Shown here: piece by piece, positions 7,835-16,255 of the stretch
Layout: each line of letters begins with the position of its first letter
Position numbering within the stretch: position 1 is the first letter of the stretch
Assembly (NCBI GenBank): GCA_052067355.1
Contig: JBQHQH010000001.1
Location: 186,001-250,000, forward strand
DNA from: CABMKH01 sp040797625
GTDB lineage: Bacteria; Bacillota; Clostridia; Tissierellales; Tissierellaceae
Direction: 5' to 3'
Length of the DNA: 64,000 nucleotides
The notes under the pieces: model-generated
Databases searched by the model: none
The model's input: only the letters and a program-made list of their open reading frames with translations
What the model was told of the DNA's origin: nothing
Position numbers and translations under genes: made by a program

Positions 7835-8663
7835 CTCTTTTCTCTATATTTAACCTTTTTTCTATTATGTAATCACAGATACTATACATATTATCTATAA
7901 GTTTAGTTCTAAAACTTCCCGTTCCTCTTACATCTTGAGAAAGTTCTCCACATATACCCATAAGAGCTACTGCAAGTATAGTTCCGCCTAATATATCTCC
8001 ACAAGATATATAACTAGCTATAAGTACATTTAGCATACAGCCTGTCCCGGTTATCATGGACAACATTTCACATCCATTCTTTATTAGATAATTACTAGTT
8101 CCATCACTTATTATATCTACTTCTCCTGTAGCTACAACAACAGCCTCTCTCTGTAGTGCTAAACGTCTTACTATCTCCATAATTTCATGAAAATTTTCAT
8201 CTGTTATCATATCATGTATTCCAACATCAATTCCCTTTGCGTTACTTTCCATTCCATAAATAGCCTTTATTTCAGAGATATTGCCCTTAATCACATTTGG
8301 ATGACACTGCAAGATAAACTCCTTTGCATAGTCTAAACGAAGTTTACTACACCCTATTCCTACAAGATCTATTACCTGGGGAATATTGTTTTTATATGCT
8401 GTTTTTCCTGAAATCATCATGGAGTTCATCCTAATATCTGTTATATTTCCTAAATTTACCCCAAGTCCCTGAGAATTTATAGTTATTTCACTGACTTCCA
8501 AAGGATGCTCTGCCATAATAGGTTTAGCACCAGTAGCTAATACCATATTGGCACAATCATTTATTGAAATAGGATTTGTTATACAATGTATGAGAGGTTT
8601 ATCTAATTTTATATTCCTTTTTATTTTTAGTAATCTATCTATTGTTAACTTTTGATCTATCAT
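7815..8663 (-). CDS. thiM: Hydroxyethylthiazole kinase
   Basis: A 282-residue ribokinase-like enzyme that phosphorylates 4-methyl-5-hydroxyethylthiazole, the salvage route to the thiazole half of thiamine. Marks include PLIHCITNPISINDCANMVL near residue 23, GAKPIMAEHP near 46, LGVNLGN near 69 and the anion-hole/ATP segment MITGTGCML near 203 with the active-site Cys. It overlaps thiW upstream by 29 bases and thiE downstream by 20, so the three are one tightly packed operon. There is no thiD, thiG or thiC here, so this unit serves salvage of the thiazole with HMP supplied from elsewhere. Confidence 0.95.
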   Translation of the reverse strand: MIDQKLTIDRLLKIKRNIKLDKPLIHCITNPISINDCANMVLATGAKPIMAEHPLEVSEITINSQGLGVNLGNITDIRMNSMMISGKTAYKNNIPQVIDLVGIGCSKLRLDYAKEFILQCHPNVIKGNISEIKAIYGMESNAKGIDVGIHDMITDENFHEIMEIVRRLALQREAVVVATGEVDIISDGTSNYLIKNGCEMLSMITGTGCMLNVLIASYISCGDILGGTILAVALMGICGELSQDVRGTGSFRTKLIDNMYSICDYIIEKRLNIEKRDDSDEI

Positions 8664-9177
8664 ATACTTTTGCCCCCAAATTTTGTTGAATTCTTACAAG
8701 CATACCTGTCCTATTCAATGCTACTAAAAATACAAATGCAATGATTCCTCCTATAATCGTACCCATAGTAAAAGATGGAACATAAAACATCCAAGTAAGT
8801 CCCGTTTTTCCCCAAATAAAAGTCATTACAGGATAGGATAATATGGCTCCTATGACTCCAGTTCCTATTATTTCACCTATAACTGCAAAGAATAATCTCC
8901 CCTTAGATATTCTATATAGAATTCCTGATAGAAATGCTCCAAAAACTGCTCCTGTTAAGGCTAAAGGTGGTATTGCCATGAATATCATCCTTATTATTCC
9001 AATTAATGTAGCACAAAGTAGTGAATACCATGGTCCAAGGATGACAGAACATACAATATTGATAAAATGTGCCATTGGACACATCCCCTCAATACGAAGA
9101 ATTGGTGAAATCACAACTCCCATTGCCACCATCATTCCCAACATAATTTTCCTTAGTAATCTCGAATTTTTCTCCAT
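8635..9177 (-). CDS. thiW: ThiW-family thiazole precursor transporter (S component)
   Basis: A 180-residue protein with five to six hydrophobic segments, matching the ThiW family (PF09512). MLGMMVAMGVVISPILR and EGMCPMAHFINIVCSVILGPWY near residues 30-52 are the typical N-terminal block. ThiW is a predicted membrane uptake component for the thiazole moiety, working with a shared ECF energising module. No ECF ATPase is encoded here. First gene of the thiamine operon, preceded by GGAGG. Its long leader (9178 to about 9600) contains a canonical TPP riboswitch, its terminator and a second structured element. Confidence 0.9.
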   Translation of the reverse strand: MEKNSRLLRKIMLGMMVAMGVVISPILRIEGMCPMAHFINIVCSVILGPWYSLLCATLIGIIRMIFMAIPPLALTGAVFGAFLSGILYRISKGRLFFAVIGEIIGTGVIGAILSYPVMTFIWGKTGLTWMFYVPSFTMGTIIGGIIAFVFLVALNRTGMLVRIQQNLGAKVYDRSKVNNR

Positions 9178-9258
9178 AATAAAATACCTCCATCATAATA
9201 TTTATTTGCCAATGTCATATAGAAAATAATTATTATTCAGGAAGATATATTTTAGTTA

Positions 9259-9397
9259 CAACTAAATAGCAAATTTCTATATGACATAGGTCATAATAGT
9301 CGGTCAAAACTCAAAAGTTTCCTCTCAGCTTGAAACACAAGCTCCCTCGCTATTTAGTTGTAGATTTGCCCATAGGTCTAGGGCGCTCCCCCTCTAC
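9259..9397 (-). promoter_or_regulatory. Unclassified structured leader with TPP-aptamer-like half, upstream of thiW
   Basis: Read on the minus strand, a hairpin closed by GTAGA/TCTAC (9393-9397 with 9360-9364; inner GCCC/GGGC) is followed by a 12-bp perfect helix, CAACTAAATAGC with GCTATTTAGTTG (9349-9360 with 9259-9270). Inside that helix lie GGGAGC, AGCTTG/CAAGCT, CTGAGAGG, a small AAACT/AGTTT hairpin and GACC. This is the order seen in the P2-P3 half of the neighbouring TPP switches. The ACCTGAT-GGATAAT-GCGTAGGGA half is absent and replaced by other sequence. Downstream, ATGTCATATAGAAA (9274-9287) can pair with its exact inverse at 9212-9225, offering an alternative fold near the thiW start. 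Confidence 0.6.
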
Positions 9398-9424
9398 CTA
9401 CCAAGATTAGAATTTTAGGACATT

Positions 9425-9456
9425 TAAAAGGGATATACCTAGCAGGGCATATCCCA
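9425..9456 (-). terminator. Riboswitch-controlled terminator (TPP switch 2)
   Basis: On the minus strand, a 10-bp stem GGGATATGCC/GGTATATCCC is followed by TTTT, about 30 bases after the aptamer. It is the same module as at 3437. Confidence 0.85.
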
Positions 9457-9616
9457 TCTACACTCTAAATAAACAGCATAAATTAAATATCTCCCTACGC
9501 CGGTATTATCCGTATCAGGTTATGGGTCGAAGTATACACTTCCTCTCAGCCTGCTATACAAGCTCCCCTTTTTTTAATATTATACCATATATTTTTTTAA
9601 TTTCAATTACTCCATA
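9426..9616 (-). repeat. 191-bp repeat copy 2 (TPP switch plus terminator)
   Basis: Near-identical to 3439-3629 in the same orientation. Both ends break at the same bases. The thiW operon has this copy as its first regulatory element. Confidence 0.9.
9487..9572 (-). promoter_or_regulatory. TPP riboswitch (THI element) 2
   Basis: A canonical order on the minus strand: GGGGAGC, a stem with CTGAGAGG, GACCC, ACCTGAT, GGATAAT and CCGGCGTAGGGA. One P3 base differs from switch 1 (CAGGCT for CAAGCT), which leaves a G-T pair. It controls thiW-thiM-thiE by attenuation at 9425. Confidence 0.95.
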
Positions 9617-9758
9617 CATACTATATAGTCCCTATTCTTATCAACTACTTTTGTTTCAATATATGGTCGAACTATTGTTAACTTTTAATGCTATTTTATA
9701 TTAGATATTGTCTTGCTCTTCTCTTTTAGATATTCCCTTATGAAAATATCTTCTTAAG

Positions 9759-10052
9759 TTAGCTTAATACTTCATACACAATATTAGAGCTAGTGTTAGT
9801 ACCACTTGGATTAGTATCTTCCAGGTTGTTATCTTCAATATTGTTATTTAGGTTGTTATCTTCAATATTGTTGTCTAAGTTATTATCCTCAATATTATTA
9901 TCTAGGTTGTTTTCTGGAATATTATCTGGAGTAGTATTATCCGGAACATTGTTGTTTGGAACATTATTATCTGGTGTAGTATCTGTTCTACATGCAGACA
10001 ATGCTAACATAAAGATTAAAATTAAAGCTATTACCCATTTTTTCTTAAACAT
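9759..10052 (-). CDS. Small lipoprotein with Asn/Asp-rich tandem repeats
   Basis: A 97-residue protein. MFKKKWVIALILIFMLALSAC is a lipoprotein signal with lipobox ALSAC and lipidated Cys21. The mature part is low-complexity: NNVPDN-type repeats, then three to four near-copies of the nine-residue unit DNNIEDNNL, then a short Thr/Ser tail. It has no Cys, Trp or catalytic signature, so it is likely a flexible acidic, membrane-anchored surface tether. Repeat number could vary by slippage, since the DNA units are also nearly identical. A ribosome site (AAAGGAAAG) precedes the start. I do not recognise a family beyond lipoprotein. Confidence 0.75.
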   Translation of the reverse strand: MFKKKWVIALILIFMLALSACRTDTTPDNNVPNNNVPDNTTPDNIPENNLDNNIEDNNLDNNIEDNNLNNNIEDNNLEDTNPSGTNTSSNIVYEVLS

Positions 10053-10364
10053 ATTTACACTTTCCTTTCTCTATAAGATGTATTTTCTTCCTATTAGATA
10101 ATCTTTCTATATTAATGAAAATTATACATATAGGAGTAATATAATCTATTTCTATACTTTTTAAATTAAAATAACCATCTATTACCTTAAATAGATTACC
10201 ACAAACTACTCCCCATTTTAGATTATCCCCATAGTATTAATATAAATTAAAAAATTTTGATAATAAAATCCATATCCTATATAATTCCCATGAATTCATT
10301 AACTATGTAAACTTTATTTGAAATTTTTTTTAATCTCTTTCTATTTACAGTCTAGACTAAAAAT
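10053..10364. other. Gene-free stretch upstream of the lipoprotein gene
   Basis: Very AT-rich, with no plausible open frame or structured RNA seen. It presumably carries the lipoprotein promoter. Confidence 0.6.
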
Positions 10365-10398
10365 AAAGTCCTTGCAATTTAAAAGTTGCAAGGACTTT
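10365..10398 (-). terminator. Terminator of the giant repeat-protein gene
   Basis: The stem AAAGTCCTTGCAA/TTGCAAGGACTTT is followed on the minus strand by a T-rich tract. It lies 23 bases after the stop at 10421. Confidence 0.9.
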
Positions 10399-10420
10399 AC
10401 TTTATATCATTTCTATATTC

Positions 10421-13400
10421 CTAATTTAATATTAGTTGAATATTTCCATTTTCGTTATAATAGCTGAAAGTTAAGTCTAGATATTGAACTATAAAGTCTA
10501 CAGGGATATAAGTTCTTCCTCCTTGTACTATAGGTCTAGAACTAAGCCTAACTAAATTCCCATTTATATAACAATACTCACTGCCTAAATCCATTACTAT
10601 CATTTTACTTTCACCATATACAAATCCATTTATTAATAGACTCTTAGTTCCACTTGTAATAGGACTATCAATTAGACTTACATTGAAACCTAATTCATCA
10701 CCTAAAAATTTTATAGGTATCAAAATATTATTATTTACTCTATCATGTATATATGGTTTTGAATCTAGGTTAATGTTCTTACCTCTTACTACTAATCTAG
10801 CATTTACATTTTGCGTAGTATTTAAGATATTTGAAAGCTCCATAATTTTTATCTTGCTCTCATTAATCTTGTATGTTGTTATATCTTGAAACGAGATACC
10901 TGTAACGGGATTTGTCTTCTTTAGTCTTTTTGTTTCTCCCCATATTGGTTCAGTAGTTCCTATGACTCTCTTATAATCTGGAAGTGGAGTTGTAGGAGTT
11001 ATATTTCCATTGGAGCCATTTCCGCCCGGTTTATTTCCGCCACCGCTATTACCTCCACTCCCTGGTTTATTTCCGCTACCTCCAGAATTGCCTCCGCTTC
11101 CGCCACTTTCAGAACCTCCACCGGTTTTGTTTTCCAATGCATCTAGTCTAGCATTCAACTCTGCTATCTTTACCGCAGTTTCTGGACCATCATTTTTAAT
11201 AATCTTTACTCTTAACCTAGCCACTCTAATATAGCTCTCTAGTTCGTCAGATCCTTTCTTAGATTCCGCTTCTGCTACTGCCTTTTCTGCATTTTTTATG
11301 CGTTCTTCATTTAGTATGCCTTCTTTTTCTGCTTTATACATAGACTCTATATCATTTATAAAGCTTGTCAGTGTAGCTTTAGCAGCTTTATTATTGTCAC
11401 TAATCCATCCAATAGCCAGTTTAGCAGCAAAGATAGCTTTATCAATATCCTCTTGTCTTTTCATCACTTCATCTTTTCTCACTGCATCAGCAAGTATATC
11501 AGCTGCTTTGTTTACTGCATCAACAGCTGCATCTATAAGCTCCTGGTCATTATCTGAAGTCAATTTAGCTTCAATAGAATTTATAGTATTTAATATTGTT
11601 GCCTTGATAGCTTTATTGTCATTATGTCCTATTCTATCTATAGCTCTTCTAGCAGCAGCAATATCTAATCTAGCCTGAGATTTCTCCTGTTCATCTTTTG
11701 CATTAGTAACTGAAGATGACGCTATAGTTACTAATCTGACTGCTTCCTTCACATCTATATTATCCTCTGCTAAATCTATCTGTCCACTAGCATAGTCTAT
11801 TTCTCTCAATAGATCCTTTTGATTAGTAAGCTTTCGTACGGCAGCATTTGCTTTTATGACTTTGTTTTTAGCTAATTCTACCTTTTCATATGCTGCTTTT
11901 ATTTTCTGAACCTCTTCATCACTGTCTTTACCTTCTATAATTTTAGTTATATCAATATTAACCTCATCTATTAGGTCAAATGCTTCTTTTAATGCCTTTT
12001 GTGCTTCTTCTAAAGCCTCTTTTTCAGTACCTTCTGCATTTTCTATTGATTCATCTAGTTCATCAAGTATCTTTGTCAGTCTATTATATGAATCAGGTGC
12101 AAGTTCTTTAAGACCATCTACGGCAAATCTGGCCTTTATACTATCTGCTGCTATTCTACTTTCTACTGCTTTCTGCACTAAATTAGTAGCTTCTGCAACC
12201 TTTTTCGATATATCTAATTGATTTTTTATCTTTGCTATTTCTTCACTTAAATGCTCAATGATATCTCTATATCTACCATCTACCTTGTTTAAAGCAGTTT
12301 CTGCATCCTTCACACTCTTTTCATTAGGATATGCTGCTGCTCTGGCAACTGCAACTTTAGCATCCTTAACTACTTGAATAGCATCTATTCTCTTTTGTAG
12401 CCCTGCTCTGATATTTTTGTCAGTAACCATATCTACTGCTTTTTGAGCCGCTATAATCAATGAGTTTTCAGGATCTGTATCTACTGTCATTTTCTTTTCT
12501 GCTTCTTCTACTGCTTTTTGTGCCTCTGCTACTTTGTCCGCTTCATCTTCCATATAGTTTTCTATAGCTTTAATCCTCTTATCTATATCAGTTATCATCT
12601 CATTATATATAGTTTTATCTTTCTCTGCTACATTTTCGACAACTCTTTTAAAATCTTCTAAAGCTCTACTCGCATCATTTTTACTTTCTTCATTTCTAGT
12701 TTTTTCTGCATTCTCTAATACCTTAATAGTTGCTACATAGCTTTTAGTAGCTTTGATTCTGGCATTTAGATTTGCCTTATCCTCTCTATAATCTTCCTTA
12801 ATGCTAATTGAATCTACTGCTTTTTCAGCTGCACTAATATCCTTGGACACTGATTTACTATCTTGTTTTGCACTTTCTTCTGCATTTCTCACTGCTTTTG
12901 TTGCTATCTCAATTTCTAGTTTTTCTATTTCTTTAATTAAATCTTCTTTTACTTTTTTATACTTGTCCTCACTACTGATTTCGTCTATTGCCTTTTTAGC
13001 TGCAGTTATATCCTTTGTAAGTTCTGTTTCCTTTGCTTTCTTTATAGCTTCTTTAGCTATAGTGATTTCGAGTTCTTCTATTCTCTCAGTTAATTCTTTC
13101 TTTTTATCTTCATCTTTTACTAGGTTCACTGCTTTTTTAGCCGCAGTGATGTCCTTTGACAACTTTGATTGCTCTGCCTTTTCTACTGCTTCTTTTGCTT
13201 TATTAAAGATTCCATCAGCTTCATTTTCTTCTAATTTGTCCCTTAGAACCTTTACTCTTTCATCCAGACCCGGTTTATATTCTGCTTTAATATTCAATAT
13301 AGCCTTTTCTGCTGCTGTAACGTCTTTCACCACAAGGGTATTATTGTTCATCTTAACTTCTGCATTCTCTACTATTTGTTTAGCTTTTATTGCATTGTTG

Positions 13401-16099
13401 AGGTCCTTAATTATAGCTTGAAGATCTTTTTTTACATTACCAGATGGTAGTTTTTTTACTTCTTCCTCTGCATTTCTAACCGCTTCTATATTTTTATCTG
13501 ATGTAGTAGCTCCATCTTTTAAGCTTTTTTCCGCAATATCCACTGCTTTTATAGCTTTCTTATTATTCTCTTCTGTCTCTTTTTGAGATATTATATCCTT
13601 CAATCTCTTTTCCAATTCTTTTTTGATTTTGCTGTCTGCTATAGTATTAATTACCTCTTCAGCTTCTTTAGTTGTTGTCTCACCTTTTTCAACTTTTTCT
13701 ACCGCTTCTATGGCTAATCTTGCCTTTTCTATTACTATCATTCTATTTTCCCGTTGATTTTTAACAATACCATCTTCAAGTTTATCTATGGCACCATTAG
13801 CCCCATTAATAGCACTGTCTAGTTCTTCTTTGCTTTTTTCCGAATAATCTTTCAGGTATTCTGTCAAGCTGTTTTCTACTTTGACCATAGCCTCTGTTGC
13901 TTTTATTCTCTCAGTTAATTTATTTTTTGTTGGACTATCAGGAAGCTGCTCAACAGCATCTCTAGCTGAGGCAATATCAATAGTTTTCATACTCTTTTCA
14001 GCTTTCTCTACTGCTGTTATTGCTTTCGTCTCTAAATCTGATGACGCTATTTTAGCCTCTACCTCATTTAATCTATTGTTTAATTTATCAACAGTTTCTT
14101 GGTATTCTTTATTGACCTTATCTATGGCTTTTTTGGCTGATGTTATATTTGTCATCTTTGGTGGTGTTGATGTTTCAGCTTTCTCTACTGCTTTTATAGC
14201 AGTTATTACAACTTTTATAGCCTTTATTCTATTCTGTTGATTTGTTCTAACACCTGCATCTTTAATTTTCTTAACTGCTGCTTCAGCCGTTTTAACATCT
14301 CCTTCTGCTTTCTCAATAACTCCTGCTAATGACTGATTATCAGGGATGTCTTTTACGCTATCTTCCGCATCATTTACTGAGCTTATTGCATCTATTGCAA
14401 TATTGATATTAGCTATTCTACCTTGGAGTTGTTTCCTTACAGAATCAGTTTTAACTACTTCTATTGCCTTCTCAGCCTCTTTAATTTTAGATTCTATATC
14501 ATCTATTGATTTATTATCTCTTAAAGCTTCTTCCGCCGCCTCTACTGCTGCTTTAGCTTTACTTATTAGCTCTTGCTCTTTCTCATTAGCAGCTATTTCA
14601 TCTTTAACAACATCTATTCTACTCTTTAGACTTGTCTTTGCTTCTCCATCTTTTAGCTTGTTTACTAATTCATATGCTATATTAACATCTTCCTGTATCC
14701 TCGTCTTCTCTGCCTTTTCTACTGCTATTGTAGCTTCCAATATATTTATTCTTTCTTCTAGCTTTGTTTTATGAGTATCTGTTTTAGTATTTTCCGCTGC
14801 TTTTCTAGCTAGTATAATATCTTCCTCTAATCTTGTTCTCTCTGCTTTTTCTATTGCTTCTATTGCTGCTCCCAGAGCGTTGATTTTATCTTCTAAGTTT
14901 TTATCTTCAATCATGGTGATAGCTTCTTTAGCTGCTAAAATATCACTCATTTCAAAGGTATCTTCTGCTTCTGCTACTGCTTTATTGACAATTTCTAATT
15001 TTTTATCATTTATTTTATCTGATATATTTTCTATACTTGTCTCTAAATTATCAAATTCTGTCTTTAGTGAATCACCTATTGTTTTAATAGCTTCTGCCTT
15101 TAAAATATCTTTTCTTTCTTTATAGTCCTTTACCTTTTCTTCTATATCCACAAATTTTTTCTTAGTATCTCTAATCTGCTCCATTGATATTTCTTCAGAT
15201 ATATTCGCAATTTCATCTAGTGTTTTTTCAATATCTTCTTCAATTAACTCTATTTCATATTTTATTTGTGGCACTGTAGGAGGATTTCCATTATATTTAT
15301 CACTAGCTAATAGTTTGTCCACATGTTTTTCTCTATCCCAATTAAAGTCAGTGTTCTTAGAAATTAAGAAATAGTCATCCTCTCCAATACTCTCCAATCT
15401 GCCGTCTACATGATACCATTTACCCTGAACTTTTACTAAGTTCCACTTATCTCCATCTTTTCCAGTGGCAATATCATTATCATATCCCAGATCAGTCATT
15501 ATCATAGCAAATAGTACTGTATATTCATTATACCCTTGAGGACATACTTCGTCTTTCTGAGGAGATAATATTTTTTTGATCTCTGGAACTTCTTTATCTT
15601 CAACATCACTTAAGGCACCGACTATATAATCATAAGCCGCCCTTATCTTCTCATAGTCAGTAACTTTAGTTCTTATAATCTTATATTGTTCATCAAGCAT
15701 TTTTCTTATATCTGCAAAATCCTTTGCAGAATTTTTATACTTTATTGTGTGAGTTACACTTTTTAAAGGTGCGTTTAAAACTCCATCCAATACGGGAATT
15801 GTTGTTTCACTTATGATATTCAAATCACCTAAGTACTTTGGTATACTTTCCATAGCGTCCTCATATGCATCGGCTATCTTGAGACGAGCAAAGTATTCTG
15901 TACTAAAGATTTCAGTCCCATTAAATTTAATCGTTATACTCTCTTCCTGTTTCATAATGTCATTTTTAAGTCGTTCTGTGTAATCATCCCAGTTGTTTAC
16001 AGTATGAGATCCTGCAAACACTACAGTAGGCATTATCATGGTCAATACTAATGCTAAACTTATAATTCTTCGTGTCATATTTTTAATCTTGTTAATCAA
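10421..16099 (-). CDS. Giant secreted repeat protein: transglutaminase-like head, helical repeats, Gly-rich linker, copper-amine-oxidase-N tail
   Basis: About 1892 residues, starting at TTG 16099, eight bases after AGGAGG; the frame extends further upstream without a site. A signal peptide (MTRRIISLALVLTMIM to VFAG) is followed by a transglutaminase-like domain at about residues 150-270, with a Cys in DEVCPQGYNEY, then KWNLVKVQGKWYHVDG giving His and Asp. From about 310 to 1700 comes a long array of loosely periodic helical units built on AVEKAEK..A.KAV..I.D. A Gly/Ser/Asn/Pro linker follows near 1725-1770, then a C-terminal domain with YIPVDFIVQYLDL, typical of PF07833 modules found at clostridial cell surfaces. 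It is probably a long cell-wall-bound fibre. No SLH motif is in it, but an SLH protein gene lies next door. Confidence 0.85.
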   Translation of the reverse strand: MINKIKNMTRRIISLALVLTMIMPTVVFAGSHTVNNWDDYTERLKNDIMKQEESITIKFNGTEIFSTEYFARLKIADAYEDAMESIPKYLGDLNIISETTIPVLDGVLNAPLKSVTHTIKYKNSAKDFADIRKMLDEQYKIIRTKVTDYEKIRAAYDYIVGALSDVEDKEVPEIKKILSPQKDEVCPQGYNEYTVLFAMIMTDLGYDNDIATGKDGDKWNLVKVQGKWYHVDGRLESIGEDDYFLISKNTDFNWDREKHVDKLLASDKYNGNPPTVPQIKYEIELIEEDIEKTLDEIANISEEISMEQIRDTKKKFVDIEEKVKDYKERKDILKAEAIKTIGDSLKTEFDNLETSIENISDKINDKKLEIVNKAVAEAEDTFEMSDILAAKEAITMIEDKNLEDKINALGAAIEAIEKAERTRLEEDIILARKAAENTKTDTHKTKLEERINILEATIAVEKAEKTRIQEDVNIAYELVNKLKDGEAKTSLKSRIDVVKDEIAANEKEQELISKAKAAVEAAEEALRDNKSIDDIESKIKEAEKAIEVVKTDSVRKQLQGRIANINIAIDAISSVNDAEDSVKDIPDNQSLAGVIEKAEGDVKTAEAAVKKIKDAGVRTNQQNRIKAIKVVITAIKAVEKAETSTPPKMTNITSAKKAIDKVNKEYQETVDKLNNRLNEVEAKIASSDLETKAITAVEKAEKSMKTIDIASARDAVEQLPDSPTKNKLTERIKATEAMVKVENSLTEYLKDYSEKSKEELDSAINGANGAIDKLEDGIVKNQRENRMIVIEKARLAIEAVEKVEKGETTTKEAEEVINTIADSKIKKELEKRLKDIISQKETEENNKKAIKAVDIAEKSLKDGATTSDKNIEAVRNAEEEVKKLPSGNVKKDLQAIIKDLNNAIKAKQIVENAEVKMNNNTLVVKDVTAAEKAILNIKAEYKPGLDERVKVLRDKLEENEADGIFNKAKEAVEKAEQSKLSKDITAAKKAVNLVKDEDKKKELTERIEELEITIAKEAIKKAKETELTKDITAAKKAIDEISSEDKYKKVKEDLIKEIEKLEIEIATKAVRNAEESAKQDSKSVSKDISAAEKAVDSISIKEDYREDKANLNARIKATKSYVATIKVLENAEKTRNEESKNDASRALEDFKRVVENVAEKDKTIYNEMITDIDKRIKAIENYMEDEADKVAEAQKAVEEAEKKMTVDTDPENSLIIAAQKAVDMVTDKNIRAGLQKRIDAIQVVKDAKVAVARAAAYPNEKSVKDAETALNKVDGRYRDIIEHLSEEIAKIKNQLDISKKVAEATNLVQKAVESRIAADSIKARFAVDGLKELAPDSYNRLTKILDELDESIENAEGTEKEALEEAQKALKEAFDLIDEVNIDITKIIEGKDSDEEVQKIKAAYEKVELAKNKVIKANAAVRKLTNQKDLLREIDYASGQIDLAEDNIDVKEAVRLVTIASSSVTNAKDEQEKSQARLDIAAARRAIDRIGHNDNKAIKATILNTINSIEAKLTSDNDQELIDAAVDAVNKAADILADAVRKDEVMKRQEDIDKAIFAAKLAIGWISDNNKAAKATLTSFINDIESMYKAEKEGILNEERIKNAEKAVAEAESKKGSDELESYIRVARLRVKIIKNDGPETAVKIAELNARLDALENKTGGGSESGGSGGNSGGSGNKPGSGGNSGGGNKPGGNGSNGNITPTTPLPDYKRVIGTTEPIWGETKRLKKTNPVTGISFQDITTYKINESKIKIMELSNILNTTQNVNARLVVRGKNINLDSKPYIHDRVNNNILIPIKFLGDELGFNVSLIDSPITSGTKSLLINGFVYGESKMIVMDLGSEYCYINGNLVRLSSRPIVQGGRTYIPVDFIVQYLDLTFSYYNENGNIQLILN

Positions 16100-16213
16100 G
16101 CTGAAAACCTCCTTGAAACTAAAGTCATTACTAATATTAGTATCGGCTGAATTAGACATTTTTTTAGGATTTTTTTAAAAAATTTTTCTTACATAAATAC
16201 TTATAATGATAAT

Positions 16214-16250
16214 AAAAACCCTAAGGATTTGAACTCTCCTTAGGGTTTTT
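16214..16250 (-). terminator. Terminator of the SLH protein gene
   Basis: The stem AAAACCCTAAGGA/TCCTTAGGGTTTTT lies 6 bases after the SLH stop, with a T-run on the minus strand. It separates this gene from the giant gene downstream. Confidence 0.95.
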
Positions 16251-16255
16251 ATCAT

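Noticed and set aside
8843..9229. 128-codon plus-strand frame opposite thiW
   Set aside because: It is antisense to a clear ThiW membrane protein and has no ribosome site.
9840..9930. Short tandem DNA repeats in the lipoprotein gene as a CRISPR array
   Set aside because: The units are in-frame codons without spacers; there are no cas genes in the window.
9793..10101. Plus-strand Leu/Ser-rich open frame opposite the lipoprotein gene
   Set aside because: It is the antisense of the Asn/Asp repeats. The minus-strand lipobox and ribosome site decide for the lipoprotein.
12801..13421. Long plus-strand open frame opposite the giant gene (and similar ones at 11298, 13881, 14346)
   Set aside because: They are Ser/Ala/Ile-rich reverse shadows of the helical repeats, without ribosome sites. 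The minus-strand frame has a clear signal peptide, domains and start.
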